Source of the DNA: Teredinibacter waterburyi
GTDB lineage: Bacteria > Pseudomonadota > Gammaproteobacteria > Pseudomonadales > Cellvibrionaceae
Assembly (NCBI RefSeq): GCF_001922985.1
Contig: NZ_MRUH01000124.1
Span: 1-64,000, forward strand
DNA: 64,000 nucleotides
Reading direction: 5' to 3'
The notes under the pieces are model-generated. The model did not search any database. It had not been told where the DNA came from and saw nothing but the letters and a program-made list of their open reading frames with translations. The position numbers were made by a program, and so were the translations under genes. Of this stretch, positions 10,411 through 20,324 are shown piece after piece. Each line of letters begins with the position of its first letter. The stretch's first letter is position 1.

Positions 10411-11040
10411 TTACTTAGTCTTTTGTACGCCTTTTTGAGCGACTTGCGCTCTTATAATTTGCCGCGATAGTTCTTGCCGATCGCGATCACTCAAGCGGTG
10501 GAAGCGCACAGCAATTTGATACTGTTTTTCTTTTGGCTCACAGCGAATCACCTTGGCGAAGGTCACAACTTGCGCATAACTGGGCAAGAAAACCATTCTA
10601 AGTGCTAAACATGCGCCTTTGTATAGGGTTCGGTCGGAAATAAAGGCTACGCCATCTTCACTAAGATTAATACGGGTTTTGGGCCTATTTTGTAGGCCCT
10701 CTTTGTCGTCGTTACTGCTTGTCTGGGCAAATAAGGTATGGCGTGCAATTAAGTCTATTTTGTTGCTTAAGCTTTGCAGATAGTCGCCTAACAGCCGGTT
10801 TTTTTCAGTGATAAGGCGCAAAGTCTGAATATTATCGCGGTCGAGAGTGCGCAATTCGTTCAGCATCGACATCGCCACAGAGTCTTCAAATTCGAGTTCT
10901 GGGCTGCTTTCTTCGGCGGTAAAGGCATCGACGATTTTAGAATCGAAGATAACATCGTGGCTTACGCGAAAAAAATCTCGGCGTTCACGTCCGCCTGCCG
11001 TTGTTTGGGAAGCCGTGGTTGGCTTTAAGGAATCAGTCAT
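10411..11040 (-). CDS. PilZ-domain protein (predicted c-di-GMP binding)
   Basis: The N-terminal part has RERRDFFRV, the RxxxR-type arginine motif of PilZ domains. The second PilZ motif NLSEDGVAF appears about 120 residues later, with a helical segment between them (around LRTLDRDNIQTLRLI). c-di-GMP binding is predicted from these motifs. ATG 11040 is chosen because it leaves a 94-bp divergent promoter region before lolC. The longer frame to 11172 would overlap the lolC coding start. As I recall, pseudomonads also carry a PilZ gene divergent from lolC, so the neighbourhood is conserved. The target process is unknown. Confidence 0.8.
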   Translation of the reverse strand: MTDSLKPTTASQTTAGGRERRDFFRVSHDVIFDSKIVDAFTAEESSPELEFEDSVAMSMLNELRTLDRDNIQTLRLITEKNRLLGDYLQSLSNKIDLIARHTLFAQTSSNDDKEGLQNRPKTRINLSEDGVAFISDRTLYKGACLALRMVFLPSYAQVVTFAKVIRCEPKEKQYQIAVRFHRLSDRDRQELSRQIIRAQVAQKGVQKTK

Positions 11041-11134
11041 AGACGTTTGATTATCACCTGTTTGTAGTCGCTTTAATAATAGTTCATCCTGCTGCCGCTT
11101 GTCCCCGAGAAACTTCTCCTGTTTAATCACCGCC

Positions 11135-12391
11135 ATGCAGCTAAATACCCCATTCTTTGTCCCCAACCTCATCGGCCTGCGCTACGCTAGCGCGGGTCGC
11201 CGCAACGGCTATATATCGTTTGTTAGCCTATTTGCCTTCGCCGGTATGGCGCTGGGTGTGTTCGCCCTGATCGTTGTCTTGTCGGTAATGAACGGTTTCG
11301 ACAGAGAGTTGAAAGAGCGAATCTTGCGCGTTGTCGCACACGGTAGTATAGAAGATAGTCGCGGCCTTGAAGACTGGCGCGACTTGCAAAGCCGAATCGT
11401 ATCGACGTCGGGGTTAGAAGGCTCTGCGCCCTTTGTGGATGGCAAGGCACTCATTCACTACGGCAAGAACGTAAAAGCGGTGGAAATCCAAGCGGTATTG
11501 CCGGAGCAGGAGCGACAGGTGTCGATTGTCGAGGAATACGTATTGCTGGGTAGCCTCGATGCGTTGCAACCCGGAGAGTACGGCATTGTTCTCGGTTCAT
11601 TGGTGGCGCGGTCTTTGGGAATTGCCCTCGGCGACAAGATTACCGTTACCTTGCCGCAGGTGTCGGTAACGCCTGCGGGAATCTTTCCGCGAACCAAGCG
11701 CTTTACCGTGGTTGGTGTGTTTGAGGTGGGCGCGCAAGTTGATCAGTACCTCGGGCTTATTCACTTGGCGGACGGCCAAAAGTTGTTTCGTACCGGCGGT
11801 ACGGTCGATGGTTTGAGATTAAAGTTTAACGATATCTATACCGCGCCTCAGCAGTTACAGGCGTTGGAACAGCAACTGGGTGAAGATTATAAAACCCGCG
11901 ACTGGAGTGAAACCCAAGGCAGTTTGTTTCAGGCGGTAAAAATGGAAAAAACTGTCGTTGGCTTGATGTTAAGTATCGTTATCGCGGTGGCGGCTTTTAA
12001 TATTGTCACTAGCTTGATCATGATGGTGGCAGAAAAGCGCAGCGATATTGCGGTGCTTCGAACTCTGGGGATGACCCGCGGCGACATCGTCCATATCTTT
12101 ATTGTGCAGGGGCTGGTTATTGGTGTGTTAGGGGTATTAATTGGTGCTGCCTTGGGTGTTGTTACGGCGGTGTGGTTACCGGAAATTGTCGGTGGCCTAG
12201 AGCGCCTTAGCGGCGTACAAATATTCGACCCCGATATTTATTTTGTACCCTATCTGCCCTCGTTGTGGCGTTTAGATGACACCTTGGTGGTTACGCTTGG
12301 GGCTGTTGTGGTTGCCTTACTGGCAACCCTATACCCAGCGTATCGGGCCTCGACCATCGAGCCGGCCGAAGCCTTGCGTTACGACACTTAA
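11135..12391 (+). CDS. lolC: Lipoprotein-releasing ABC transporter permease LolC
   Basis: Inner-membrane permease of LolCDE, which extracts outer-membrane lipoproteins and hands them to LolA. The protein has the family opening IGLRYASAGRRNGYISF and a first helix with GMALGVFALIVVLSVMNGF. A large periplasmic MacB-like domain follows, then three C-terminal helices (VGLMLSIVIAVAAFNIVTSL and later), ending TIEPAEALRYD. ATG 11135 is used; the upstream in-frame ATG lies inside the divergent promoter region. It pairs with the similar but distinct lolE downstream, so this organism has the heterodimeric LolC/LolE form. Confidence 0.94.
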   Translation: MQLNTPFFVPNLIGLRYASAGRRNGYISFVSLFAFAGMALGVFALIVVLSVMNGFDRELKERILRVVAHGSIEDSRGLEDWRDLQSRIVSTSGLEGSAPFVDGKALIHYGKNVKAVEIQAVLPEQERQVSIVEEYVLLGSLDALQPGEYGIVLGSLVARSLGIALGDKITVTLPQVSVTPAGIFPRTKRFTVVGVFEVGAQVDQYLGLIHLADGQKLFRTGGTVDGLRLKFNDIYTAPQQLQALEQQLGEDYKTRDWSETQGSLFQAVKMEKTVVGLMLSIVIAVAAFNIVTSLIMMVAEKRSDIAVLRTLGMTRGDIVHIFIVQGLVIGVLGVLIGAALGVVTAVWLPEIVGGLERLSGVQIFDPDIYFVPYLPSLWRLDDTLVVTLGAVVVALLATLYPAYRASTIEPAEALRYDT

Positions 12392-12398
12392 GTTTGTG

Positions 12399-12452
12399 TA
12401 ACGAACCTAGCCTGCGTAACGAACCTAGCCTGCGGAATGAATTTAGCTTGTT
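12399..12452 (+). repeat. 18-bp tandem repeat in the lolC-lolD spacer
   Basis: TAACGAACCTAGCCTGCG is present twice without a mismatch (12399-12416, 12417-12434), with a degenerate third unit to 12452. In one frame it reads as LRNEPS repeats. A related 18-bp-period array lies at 27429-27482. Confidence 0.75.
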
Positions 12453-12484
12453 AACAATCTACGACATTGAAGAATGGAATTTAC

Positions 12485-13186
12485 ATGGTAAAACCCGTAT
12501 TGGAATGTTTTGGGGTGGTAAAACATTACCGTCAAGGTCCTCAAACAATCGAAGTGCTAACTGGTGTAGACCTACAGCTGTTTGCCGGTGAACATATTGC
12601 TATTGTCGGTTCGTCGGGCAGTGGTAAAAGCACCTTGTTGAATGTGCTGGGTGGTTTAGATAAACCCGACAAGGGTCGAGTAGATTTACTTGCGCAGCCA
12701 TTTTCTAGTTGTTCAGACAATCAGCGTGGTCGCATTCGCAATCAGTCGCTGGGTTTTGTCTACCAGTTTCATCACCTTCTGCCGGAATTTAGCGCGGTCG
12801 AAAACGTTGCCATGCCCTTGTTGATCGCTGGCGTTAAACGCTCGCAAGCTTTGTTAAGTGCAGAGCAGATGTTAACCAAGGTTGGTTTGCTGCAGCGTGT
12901 CAGTCACAAGCCGTCAGAATTGTCCGGCGGTGAGCGGCAGCGAGTTGCTATTGCCCGCGCAATCGTTAATCAGCCGGCGTGTGTGTTAATGGATGAGCCA
13001 ACCGGTAACCTTGACGAGAAAAATGCCGAGTCTATTCAAGCGCTTATGAAATCCCTAAGCCGTGAAGTTTCAACCAGTTTTGTTGTGGTTACTCACGACA
13101 ATAAGCTGGCCGCAACCATGGATAAAACCTACCATCTAAGCGAGGGTGGTTTGCATCTTAAGGGAGGCGAGCCGGATGGACTTTAG
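12485..13186 (+). CDS. lolD: Lipoprotein-releasing ABC transporter ATPase LolD
   Basis: ATPase subunit of LolCDE. Walker A is GSSGSGKST (42-50), the signature is LSGGE (146-150) and Walker B is CVLMDEP (166-172). The FVYQFHHLLPEFSAVENV stretch is diagnostic of LolD. The start at ATG 12485 gives 233 residues, the same as E. coli LolD; an upstream in-frame TTG (12467) would add six residues. It lies between lolC and lolE, separated from lolC by the repeat-bearing spacer. An unusually variable spacer here could affect coupling but transcription is probably shared. Confidence 0.95.
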   Translation: MVKPVLECFGVVKHYRQGPQTIEVLTGVDLQLFAGEHIAIVGSSGSGKSTLLNVLGGLDKPDKGRVDLLAQPFSSCSDNQRGRIRNQSLGFVYQFHHLLPEFSAVENVAMPLLIAGVKRSQALLSAEQMLTKVGLLQRVSHKPSELSGGERQRVAIARAIVNQPACVLMDEPTGNLDEKNAESIQALMKSLSREVSTSFVVVTHDNKLAATMDKTYHLSEGGLHLKGGEPDGL

Positions 13187-13264
13187 CGCTAAAGTATCGA
13201 CTTCGCTGGCTGTCTTCGCTCGCATCCCCGTCTGGCTAACGCCTCGCGGCCGTGTGTCTTACCT

Positions 13265-14500
13265 ATGAATCAGTCCCTCGCATTTTTTATTGGCCTGCGC
13301 TACACCAGTGCGCGGCGGCGCAGCCAGCTAGTTTCTTTTTTATCGGCAATATCCATTACTGGCTTGGCAGTTGGTGTGGCGCTATTGGTAGCGGTTTTAT
13401 CGGTGATGAATGGCTTTGATCGTGAATTGCGTGAGCGAATATTGGGGCTAGTACCGCAAGCGGCTATTTATCAACGTGGCGGCGTAGAAGATTGGCCAGA
13501 CCTGGTTGCGCGTATTAGCGAAGATCAACAAGTGCTGGGTGTGGCTCCGTTTGTCAATTTAGATGCACTTGCCAGTTTGGATAACATTACCGTTCCTGTC
13601 GCACTATACGGCGTCGATGTAGAGGCGGAACGTGCTGTGTCGCGCTTGTCTGAATATGTTTCTGCGGATGTTTATAACAGTCTCGCAAGCGATGCTGAAG
13701 CGCTGTTACTCGGCCGCGATATTGCGATACAGATGGCGGCAGAGGTGGGCGATAAAGTGATGTTGGTGGTGCCGGATTTTAGCCATCAACAGGCCGCCCC
13801 GAGAATTGCGTATTTTCGCTTAGCCGGCATAATTCATTCTGGTACCGAGCTGGACAACCTTCTCGCCGTTACCGGTTTGGTAGCAGCGGCCAATTTAACC
13901 GGGTCGCCTGATCGCGTTACAGGCGTTCGTTTAAAACTGGCGAACCTGTTTGATGCCCCGCGTGTGGTTTACGAAAACTTAGTCAAGTTGGGGGCGGGTT
14001 ACTACGGTAATAATTGGACGCGTACCCACGGCAATCTTTACCACGCTATACATATGTCGAAGAGTCTGGTGGGGTTGTTGATGTCGCTAATTGTCGCGAT
14101 TGCCGCTTTTAACGTGGTTTCAACCTTGGTAATGGTGGTGGTGGATAAGCAGGGCGATATTGCAATTTTACGCACGCTGGGTGCTTCTACTCGGTCGATT
14201 ATGGCGATTTTTATGGTGCAGGGCACCTTTATCGGTTTGGTTGGAACGGCTATAGGCTTAGTCGCTGGGTGTATTCTGGCTACGGGTATTGCGGATGTTG
14301 TCGGCTGGCTAGAGCGGTTTTTAGGTGTGCAGTTTTTAAAATCTGATGTTTATCCGCTAACGTATCTACCGAGCGAGATTCAGTTGGGCGACATTCTGCA
14401 GGTGGGGCTAACAGCCCTCGGTCTAAGTTTTCTTGCGACCTTATATCCCGCGTGGCGAGCGAGCCGCGTACAGCCAGCTGAAGCCTTGCGCTATGAGTAA
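13265..14500 (+). CDS. lolE: Lipoprotein-releasing ABC transporter permease LolE
   Basis: Second permease of the LolCDE complex, homologous to LolC in the same operon. The N-terminus FIGLRYTSARRRSQLVSFLS and VLSVMNGFDREL match the family. A periplasmic domain follows, then three membrane helices (around LVGLLMSLIVAIAAFNVVST, FIGLVGTAIGLVAGC and LGLSFLATLYPAWRAS), ending RVQPAEALRYE. ATG 13265 has no strong Shine-Dalgarno sequence. The 78-bp spacer after lolD shows no features. Convergent with the DUF2062 gene. Confidence 0.93.
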   Translation: MNQSLAFFIGLRYTSARRRSQLVSFLSAISITGLAVGVALLVAVLSVMNGFDRELRERILGLVPQAAIYQRGGVEDWPDLVARISEDQQVLGVAPFVNLDALASLDNITVPVALYGVDVEAERAVSRLSEYVSADVYNSLASDAEALLLGRDIAIQMAAEVGDKVMLVVPDFSHQQAAPRIAYFRLAGIIHSGTELDNLLAVTGLVAAANLTGSPDRVTGVRLKLANLFDAPRVVYENLVKLGAGYYGNNWTRTHGNLYHAIHMSKSLVGLLMSLIVAIAAFNVVSTLVMVVVDKQGDIAILRTLGASTRSIMAIFMVQGTFIGLVGTAIGLVAGCILATGIADVVGWLERFLGVQFLKSDVYPLTYLPSEIQLGDILQVGLTALGLSFLATLYPAWRASRVQPAEALRYE

Positions 14501-14525
14501 TCTGTGAAGGGAATTTGTTGGTCGT

Positions 14526-15056
14526 TTATTTTTGTGTTCGGGCTTTATAGCGTTTGCTTCGTTGCTTCCATTTCTGTATGACATGCCAGCGCCAAGTCCA
14601 CTGAATGGTGATAAAGCCTAAGCAGCCAAAAAATAACCCCGCCATAAAACAGCCAAGGACTAATGGCTCCCAAATCATTAGAAACTCAGTGGCAAACCAA
14701 TCCCAAGACATTTGAAACTCAAATGGCCGCGGATGAATTTGCAGCAGTCGTGCGCCGAGTTTGTATGTGGCAAAAAAGATAAAGGGGAAGGTGAGGGGGT
14801 TGCTAACCCAAATTAGCCCAACAGTAATGGGAAGGTTGCAACGAAACAGTAATGCACCTAGCGCGGCTAAAGGAATTTGCCCAAGAACCGGCATAAAGGC
14901 GATAAACAACCCCACAAAAAATGCCACCGAAACGGAGTGACGGTTCATATGGAACAGATTCGGGTCGTGCATCATGGTGCCGAGTAGGCTCACGCCGGGT
15001 AAGCTACGTACCTTGCTGGGATCAGGCATCCAACGTTTAATAATGTTTCGAGGCAT
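14526..15056 (-). CDS. DUF2062 membrane protein
   Basis: A 176-residue protein with the DUF2062 pattern: a basic N-terminus, then RHSVSVAFFVGLFIAFMPVLG, and a WVSNPLTFPFIFF helix. A further hydrophobic segment (LVLGCFMAGLFFGCLGFI) precedes a basic tail, KWKQRSKRYKARTQK. I expect three or four inner-membrane helices. The family has no firmly assigned biochemical role. It is common near comEC and lol genes in pseudomonad relatives. It sits convergent with lolE and divergent from comEC. Confidence 0.87.
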   Translation of the reverse strand: MPRNIIKRWMPDPSKVRSLPGVSLLGTMMHDPNLFHMNRHSVSVAFFVGLFIAFMPVLGQIPLAALGALLFRCNLPITVGLIWVSNPLTFPFIFFATYKLGARLLQIHPRPFEFQMSWDWFATEFLMIWEPLVLGCFMAGLFFGCLGFITIQWTWRWHVIQKWKQRSKRYKARTQK

Positions 15057-15306
15057 AGGTACTACAACTGCTCACAGAAATGGCTTACATGATCAGGCGT
15101 TAAACAGCAGGTATATCAACATACATGTCTGATATACGATAGCCGATCTGAAACGGTTCGGCTTCAATTCGCTAGCCCCGCCATTATCGGTCAACTCGGC
15201 AGGGGGCTGAGGGCGAGTATTATGCCTAGAGGCCTAGCACTTTGCTACCGCGATTGTGTGCTTAAACGGCTCGACAGAATAAAATAAAATTTCCAAGGAT
15301 TGGAAG

Positions 15307-17898
15307 ATGAATACCCCTATCTCGCCCATTCGGGCGCTAAGTTTGTTGCTCGCCGCCGCTCTGGGGGCTGGCTTGCCGGTGTTGTTGCCGCTTGCCGCGA
15401 GCGAGATCCCACCTTATATACCGCACATACTTATTATTGTGTCTGCCTGCTTAGGTTTTCTGCAGTGGCTTAGCTATCGCGGTGTTAGCTGTAATCGCGG
15501 GGCTGTTAATCATAGGGTTACTAACCGTGCCTTTGTTGATAACAAGAATGTGTCTGGTTGGTCTTGTGTTGCTGCGCCTGTCGCGCTGTTTCTACTCGCT
15601 TACGCTTGCAACCTCGCGAGGCTAGAGGCGTTGATTGAGAGTCAGCTACCGGAGGCGTGGCAGCAAAAAGATATAGAGCTGCAATTCCGTTTGGCGAGCC
15701 TGCCGGAATACCAAGAGGGTTTTAAAAAAGGCTCTGAAAAAGCCAGCTTTTACGCGAAAGTTATCGCTTTAGTGGCGGCGCCAGAAGGTGGCGATGCGGC
15801 GAACTATAGCGAGCAGCTCATTGGCAAGTTGATACGTTTAAGCTGGTACGACCTTCCGTCGGAGACGATGCTTGTTCCTGGCCAGCTCTGGCAGGCTAAG
15901 GTTCGTTTGCGGCGCCCGAGAGGAACCGTTAACCCCAACGGTTTTGATTATCAGGCCTGGTTGCTTACCCGCAAGGTGGTCGCTAGCGGTTATCTTAAAA
16001 TGCGCGCGGAGGTATTGCTCGTTGATTCGCAGCCGCGATTATCGATAAACCTTGCGCGCTATCAGATCAAACAGCGTTTATTTGGCGGTTTGCCCTCCGG
16101 CGCCGATGGTGATGATGCTGAGGTGTCGCTTCAGAATCGCGGCCTTTTGCTGGCGCTGTTGCTCGGCGATAGGTCGGATATTTCGGCGGACAGTTGGCGG
16201 GGCTTGCAAAATACCGGCACGATTCATCTTATGGCCATTTCGGGTTTGCATATTGGCTTGGTCGCGGGGTTTTGCTTTGCGGTTTTTCATTGGTTGGCGC
16301 GATTGTTGGCGATCTGGCAACCGCTTGGGGTGCGTTGGTTAGCGCCCGCAATGTCGTCGCTTTTCGCACTTATCTATGCGCTCTTATCTGGTTTCGGTGT
16401 GCCGTCCCAGCGCGCTTTAATTTTAGTGGTTATGCTCAACCTTGGTTATTGGCTTGGGCGCAGGCTTAGTTATGCGCGCTGTCTTGTGATCGCGGTAATG
16501 GCGATTACATTGCTCGATCCCTTTGCGTTTATCCAGCCGGGTTTTTGGCTGAGCTTTTCCGCTGTTTCGGTTTTGATCTACAGCTTTTCGTGCCGTGTTA
16601 TCGAGCCGGCTAAATGGCTTAGTCTATTGCGTGCGCAGTTGGTTTTATTTGTCGGAATGCTAGTGCCCTTAGCGCTGTTGGGTTTACCCGTTAGCCTTAT
16701 CAGCCCTGTGGCAAACCTGATTTTCGTTCCGCTGGTGTCATTTGCGGTGATACCGCCGTTGCTGCTGGCTGGTATCACTGGATTGGTGAGTTTGCGCGTA
16801 GGCCATTTATTTTTGCAGCTGGCGGATTGGGTTTTAACTCTAGCGGTTCGCGGGTTAGAACTTATGAGTGATTACGCAATGGAAAACCCCTTGCTTTGGC
16901 ATCCGACTATTTCGCCGCAGGGCGGCGTTTTGATGCTTGCGGGTTTACTGGGGGTGGTACTACTGTTGGCGCCAAAAGCTGTCGGTTATCGCGTGTTGGG
17001 TTTGTTGTTGCTTGTGGTGACCTTAATTCCAAAATCTACAGAGCAATCGGCACTTGGTATTACCATGTTAGATGTGGGGCAGGGGCTTTCGGTGGTAATC
17101 GCAACCCCAAAACACACCCTTGTTTACGATACCGGTGCCCGTTTTGGTGAAAGCTTTGATATTGGCAGCCGTGTTATTGCCCCCCACTTATACCAGCAGG
17201 GGCGAACCCATATTGACACGCTTGTGGTTAGCCATGGCGATAGCGATCATAACGGCGGAACCACCGGTCTGTTGTCGATGATAGCTAGTGAGCGGATTAT
17301 TAGCGGAGAACCTAAGCGGGTAGAGCGTAGCTTGGCCGTGCCAGAATCATCTGCAGGTGGAATTAGGGCTGCACTGAATGCCCGTGCCGTTGAAGTCGAA
17401 GCGTGCGGTGATCAAACCGCGTGGCAGTGGGACGGTGTAACATTTGAAGTGCTCTGGCCAGAAGCCGGCACAATGGTCAATGCCGAAGCTGACGCCACGC
17501 TTAAATCCAACAATCGTTCCTGTGTGTTGTTAGTTAGTTTTGAAGGCAGGCGAATCTTAATTGCCGGCGATATCGAAGCCCCAGTCGAACGAATCTTGCT
17601 GCGCGATCCACGTTTGGCTGCCGGGGTAGACTTGTTGGTCGCGCCTCATCACGGCAGTAAAACCTCGTCCACCAACGCGTTTATTGCCGCGCTTCAACCG
17701 CAATACGTTTTGTTCAGCGTAGGTTATCAAAATCGTTACCATCATCCGCATCCCAGTATCGAGAAGCGCTATCAAGATTTAGGGAGCCATCTGTTGCGCA
17801 CAGATTTAGACGGCGCTCTGGTGTTCAATTTTGACTTAAGCGGGGGTGTTAGCCTAAGTAGAGAGAGGCAGCAGCGGCGCCGCTTGTGGCTGGAGTGA
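15307..17898 (+). CDS. comEC: DNA internalization competence protein ComEC/Rec2
   Basis: Large inner-membrane channel protein predicted to bring single-stranded DNA into the cytoplasm during natural transformation. The N-terminal DUF4131 region (about 1-240) has membrane helices and an OB-like segment around GTVNPNGFDYQAWLL. The ComEC helices begin with TGTIHLMAISGLHIGLVAG. The C-terminal metallo-beta-lactamase-like domain includes LDVGQGLSVVI, the metal motif SHGDSDHNGG (His643) and APHHGSKTSS. At 863 residues the protein is full length and unbroken. A tight ribosome-binding site (AAGGA) precedes ATG 15307. It is followed by an ExbB/ExbD pair, as in pseudomonads. Confidence 0.93.
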   Translation: MNTPISPIRALSLLLAAALGAGLPVLLPLAASEIPPYIPHILIIVSACLGFLQWLSYRGVSCNRGAVNHRVTNRAFVDNKNVSGWSCVAAPVALFLLAYACNLARLEALIESQLPEAWQQKDIELQFRLASLPEYQEGFKKGSEKASFYAKVIALVAAPEGGDAANYSEQLIGKLIRLSWYDLPSETMLVPGQLWQAKVRLRRPRGTVNPNGFDYQAWLLTRKVVASGYLKMRAEVLLVDSQPRLSINLARYQIKQRLFGGLPSGADGDDAEVSLQNRGLLLALLLGDRSDISADSWRGLQNTGTIHLMAISGLHIGLVAGFCFAVFHWLARLLAIWQPLGVRWLAPAMSSLFALIYALLSGFGVPSQRALILVVMLNLGYWLGRRLSYARCLVIAVMAITLLDPFAFIQPGFWLSFSAVSVLIYSFSCRVIEPAKWLSLLRAQLVLFVGMLVPLALLGLPVSLISPVANLIFVPLVSFAVIPPLLLAGITGLVSLRVGHLFLQLADWVLTLAVRGLELMSDYAMENPLLWHPTISPQGGVLMLAGLLGVVLLLAPKAVGYRVLGLLLLVVTLIPKSTEQSALGITMLDVGQGLSVVIATPKHTLVYDTGARFGESFDIGSRVIAPHLYQQGRTHIDTLVVSHGDSDHNGGTTGLLSMIASERIISGEPKRVERSLAVPESSAGGIRAALNARAVEVEACGDQTAWQWDGVTFEVLWPEAGTMVNAEADATLKSNNRSCVLLVSFEGRRILIAGDIEAPVERILLRDPRLAAGVDLLVAPHHGSKTSSTNAFIAALQPQYVLFSVGYQNRYHHPHPSIEKRYQDLGSHLLRTDLDGALVFNFDLSGGVSLSRERQQRRRLWLE

Positions 17899-18069
17899 GA
17901 CTCAAATCCCGTTGCTGAAACAGGCGCGGCAAAACTGCCGACAATCGGGTATCATACCGCGCTGTATGGGTTCCTAGGCTTTAACTTGCCACGTTATGGG
18001 TAAAACCTGCGCAACAGACAATAACAATATTAATAAGAATTCCAACGACAGTAATATTAGGAGTGATGA

Positions 18070-18696
18070 GTGTTCGAAATAATCGCCTCCGGCGGATGGT
18101 TAATGCTGCCGATCATAATCTGTTCTATCGCCGTTATCGCGATTAGCGTAGAGCGTTACTGGTCGTTAAATCCCGCCAAAATCGCGCCAAAGCATCAGCT
18201 TGGTCAGGTTTGGAGTTGGATTCAGAAAAATCAGCTCGACAGTGAAAAACTAAAAGAGCTGCGCCGCTCGTCTCAGCTGGGCCGAATTCTTGCCGCTGGA
18301 CTCAGCAATTCAAAACACGGCCGCGATGTAATGAAGGACAGTATTCAAGAAGCCGCCAGCCAAGTTGTTCACGATATGGAACGCTATCTTGGCGCGCTCG
18401 GAACAATCGCCGCAATTGCGCCACTGTTTGGCTTGCTGGGTACGGTTATCGGCATGATTAAAGTTTTTACCGCGCTAAACCTAGAGGGCGCCGGTAATGC
18501 TGGTGTTCTCGCCGGTGGTATTTCAGAAGCGCTAATCACCACGGCGGCGGGCTTGACCGTTGCGATTCCAGCCATGATGGCACATCGATTTTACGTGCGC
18601 CGGGTCGACACTTTAGTCGTAACCATGGAGCAAGAAGCGATCAAACTTGTAGACGCTTTGCACAGCGATCGTCGCGTCGATCTTAAAGTGGCCTAG
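18070..18696 (+). CDS. exbB: MotA/TolQ/ExbB-family proton channel protein
   Basis: A 208-residue inner-membrane protein of the ExbB/TolQ family. It has an N-terminal helix (GGWLMLPIIICSIAVIAISV), a cytoplasmic loop, and two C-terminal helices around LGTIAAIAPLFGLLGTVIGMI and EALITTAAGLTVAIPAMMAH. These are the conserved channel-forming segments. The GTG start has AGGAG six bases upstream. It forms a pair with exbD after a 10-bp gap. No TonB gene follows, so the partner energised by this motor is not visible. The position before lpxK is conserved in pseudomonads. Confidence 0.9.
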   Translation: MFEIIASGGWLMLPIIICSIAVIAISVERYWSLNPAKIAPKHQLGQVWSWIQKNQLDSEKLKELRRSSQLGRILAAGLSNSKHGRDVMKDSIQEAASQVVHDMERYLGALGTIAAIAPLFGLLGTVIGMIKVFTALNLEGAGNAGVLAGGISEALITTAAGLTVAIPAMMAHRFYVRRVDTLVVTMEQEAIKLVDALHSDRRVDLKVA

Positions 18697-18706
18697 GGCG
18701 TTAGCA

Positions 18707-19147
18707 ATGCAGTTTAAACGACAAGTAAAAGCAGAAGAAAGCGTCAACCTAACGCCGTTAATCGACGTGGTGTTTCTTTTGCTCATCTTTTTTATGGTCT
18801 CTACGACCTTCACCAAAGAAACCCATTTAGAGCTCGATTTACCCGAGGCTAACGGTGAACTTCAGCCGACTGCGGCCGCGCAAATAGAAGTTTTGGTGTC
18901 TAGCCAGGGCGGTTACTCGGTAAATGGCAAGGCCTTGGTTAACAAGCAACTCGCCACCTTGCGTACCGCTATCGATGAGGTTGCCGGTGGCAATACAAAG
19001 CTGCCCTTTATCATTACCGGTGACGCTAACGCAGCCTATCAAGCGATTATCGCGGTTATGGATCTAGCCGGACAAATGGGGTACAGCAACCTCAGCCTTA
19101 CCACCCAAGCGCCTGCAGAAGAGTCGGCAGCGAATAGCACGCGTTAG
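18707..19147 (+). CDS. exbD: ExbD/TolR-family biopolymer transport protein
   Basis: A 146-residue single-span inner-membrane protein. The N-terminal cytoplasmic segment VNLTPLIDVVFLLLIFFMV contains the conserved aspartate (LID) that carries protons together with ExbB. The remainder is a periplasmic domain of the ExbD/TolR type. It is stoichiometric with the ExbB-type gene directly upstream. A 51-bp spacer separates it from lpxK. The C-terminus (about 20 residues after TTQAPAEE) is low-complexity. Confidence 0.9.
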   Translation: MQFKRQVKAEESVNLTPLIDVVFLLLIFFMVSTTFTKETHLELDLPEANGELQPTAAAQIEVLVSSQGGYSVNGKALVNKQLATLRTAIDEVAGGNTKLPFIITGDANAAYQAIIAVMDLAGQMGYSNLSLTTQAPAEESAANSTR

Positions 19148-19198
19148 TGCTGGCAATACTCGCGCTGTTATCTTTTGTCGTTATCGACATTTATATAA

Positions 19199-20320
19199 AT
19201 GCCTAACTCAGCCCGTCACACCTCAGCCTCCTTGGCAACGCGACTTGCAAGTTGGCTGAGCCAAGCCATTCAGCGTCGCTGGTATAGTCGACCGGGGTGG
19301 TTGTGGCTGTTGTTCCCCTTAGAACTTTTGTTTCGAGGCTTAAGTGATGCTCGGCGCAAGCGATTGCAGGCAGACGCGAAATACTTTCCGGTACCAATTG
19401 TTATTGTTGGCAATATTTCCGTTGGTGGCACAGGCAAAACGCCGTTATTGGTCGCGCTAGTAAAACGCTTGCAACAGCGCGGGTTCAATCCGGGAGTGGT
19501 GTCTCGTGGCTATGGACGAAAAAGTAGCCCTGGCAGCGCCGACGTAATTGTTTTAGATAAAGCGTCAACAGCGCATGCGGTGGGCGATGAGCCGCTCGAA
19601 ATATTTACCCTAACCGGTGCGCCCGTCGTAGTGGCGGAAGATCGCGTTGCGGCCGTGGAATTACTGTTGAAGCAGTTCGACTGTGATCTGGTGTTAGCGG
19701 ATGACGGTCTCCAGCATTATCGTTTGGGGCGAGAAATAGAAATTGCCGTAGTCGATGCGAAACAACTGCTGGGGAATGGCCACTGTTTACCTTTAGGGCC
19801 ATTGCGAGAACCCCTGAATAGACTTACTCGTGTTGATCATATTTTATTGGCTGGCGCTGTTGATGCTGAATATACAATTCAACAAATGTTGGTTGAGCAG
19901 GGCTTGCCGTTACACCAATCGGTTTGCTGTTTCTCCCCGCGTTTATGCACCTTAGTGCACTTGCAAACCGCACAGGAATTTAGTTTAGAAAAATTAACGT
20001 CATTTGACCGCTTTGAAGCGATTGCGGCGATTGGCAACCCGCAGAAATATTTTAATGCCCTCGAAGAACTGTTGGGGGTGGATAATTTTAATCGTCATAG
20101 TTTCCCCGATCACTATGCTTTTTCTGCAAAAGACTTAACCGACTTCGCTGATAAACCGGTGGTTATGACGGCGAAAGATGCCATGAAGTGTAAAGCTTTT
20201 GCGCAACCCAATTGGTGGTACGTACGTTTAGATACGGATGTGCCAGACATTGTTGTCGATTCAATAGCGCTAGCGGTAGCAGCGAAATCGATCGAGAGAC
20301 CCAACGTGGAAAGTTTGTAA
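19199..20320 (+). CDS. lpxK: Tetraacyldisaccharide 4'-kinase LpxK
   Basis: Inner-membrane-associated kinase that phosphorylates the 4' position of the lipid A disaccharide precursor. The ATP-binding loop is [12 protein letters not shown] (71-82), followed by [12 protein letters not shown], and DDGLQHYRL marks the catalytic region. The protein also has [12 protein letters not shown] and NWWYVRLD near the C-terminus, as in E. coli. The N-terminus is about 30 residues longer than E. coli LpxK before the membrane-anchoring segment [16 protein letters not shown]. It starts the lpxK-kdsB-ptp-murB run. Confidence 0.95.
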   Translation: MPNSARHTSASLATRLASWLSQAIQRRWYSRPGWLWLLFPLELLFRGLSDARRKRLQADAKYFPVPIVIVGNISVGGTGKTPLLVALVKRLQQRGFNPGVVSRGYGRKSSPGSADVIVLDKASTAHAVGDEPLEIFTLTGAPVVVAEDRVAAVELLLKQFDCDLVLADDGLQHYRLGREIEIAVVDAKQLLGNGHCLPLGPLREPLNRLTRVDHILLAGAVDAEYTIQQMLVEQGLPLHQSVCCFSPRLCTLVHLQTAQEFSLEKLTSFDRFEAIAAIGNPQKYFNALEELLGVDNFNRHSFPDHYAFSAKDLTDFADKPVVMTAKDAMKCKAFAQPNWWYVRLDTDVPDIVVDSIALAVAAKSIERPNVESL

Positions 20321-20324
20321 AACC

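Noticed and set aside
12394-12591. 65-codon frame across the lolC-lolD spacer
   Set aside because: It runs into the lolD coding region in another frame. The LRNEPS reading is treated as a repeat property instead.
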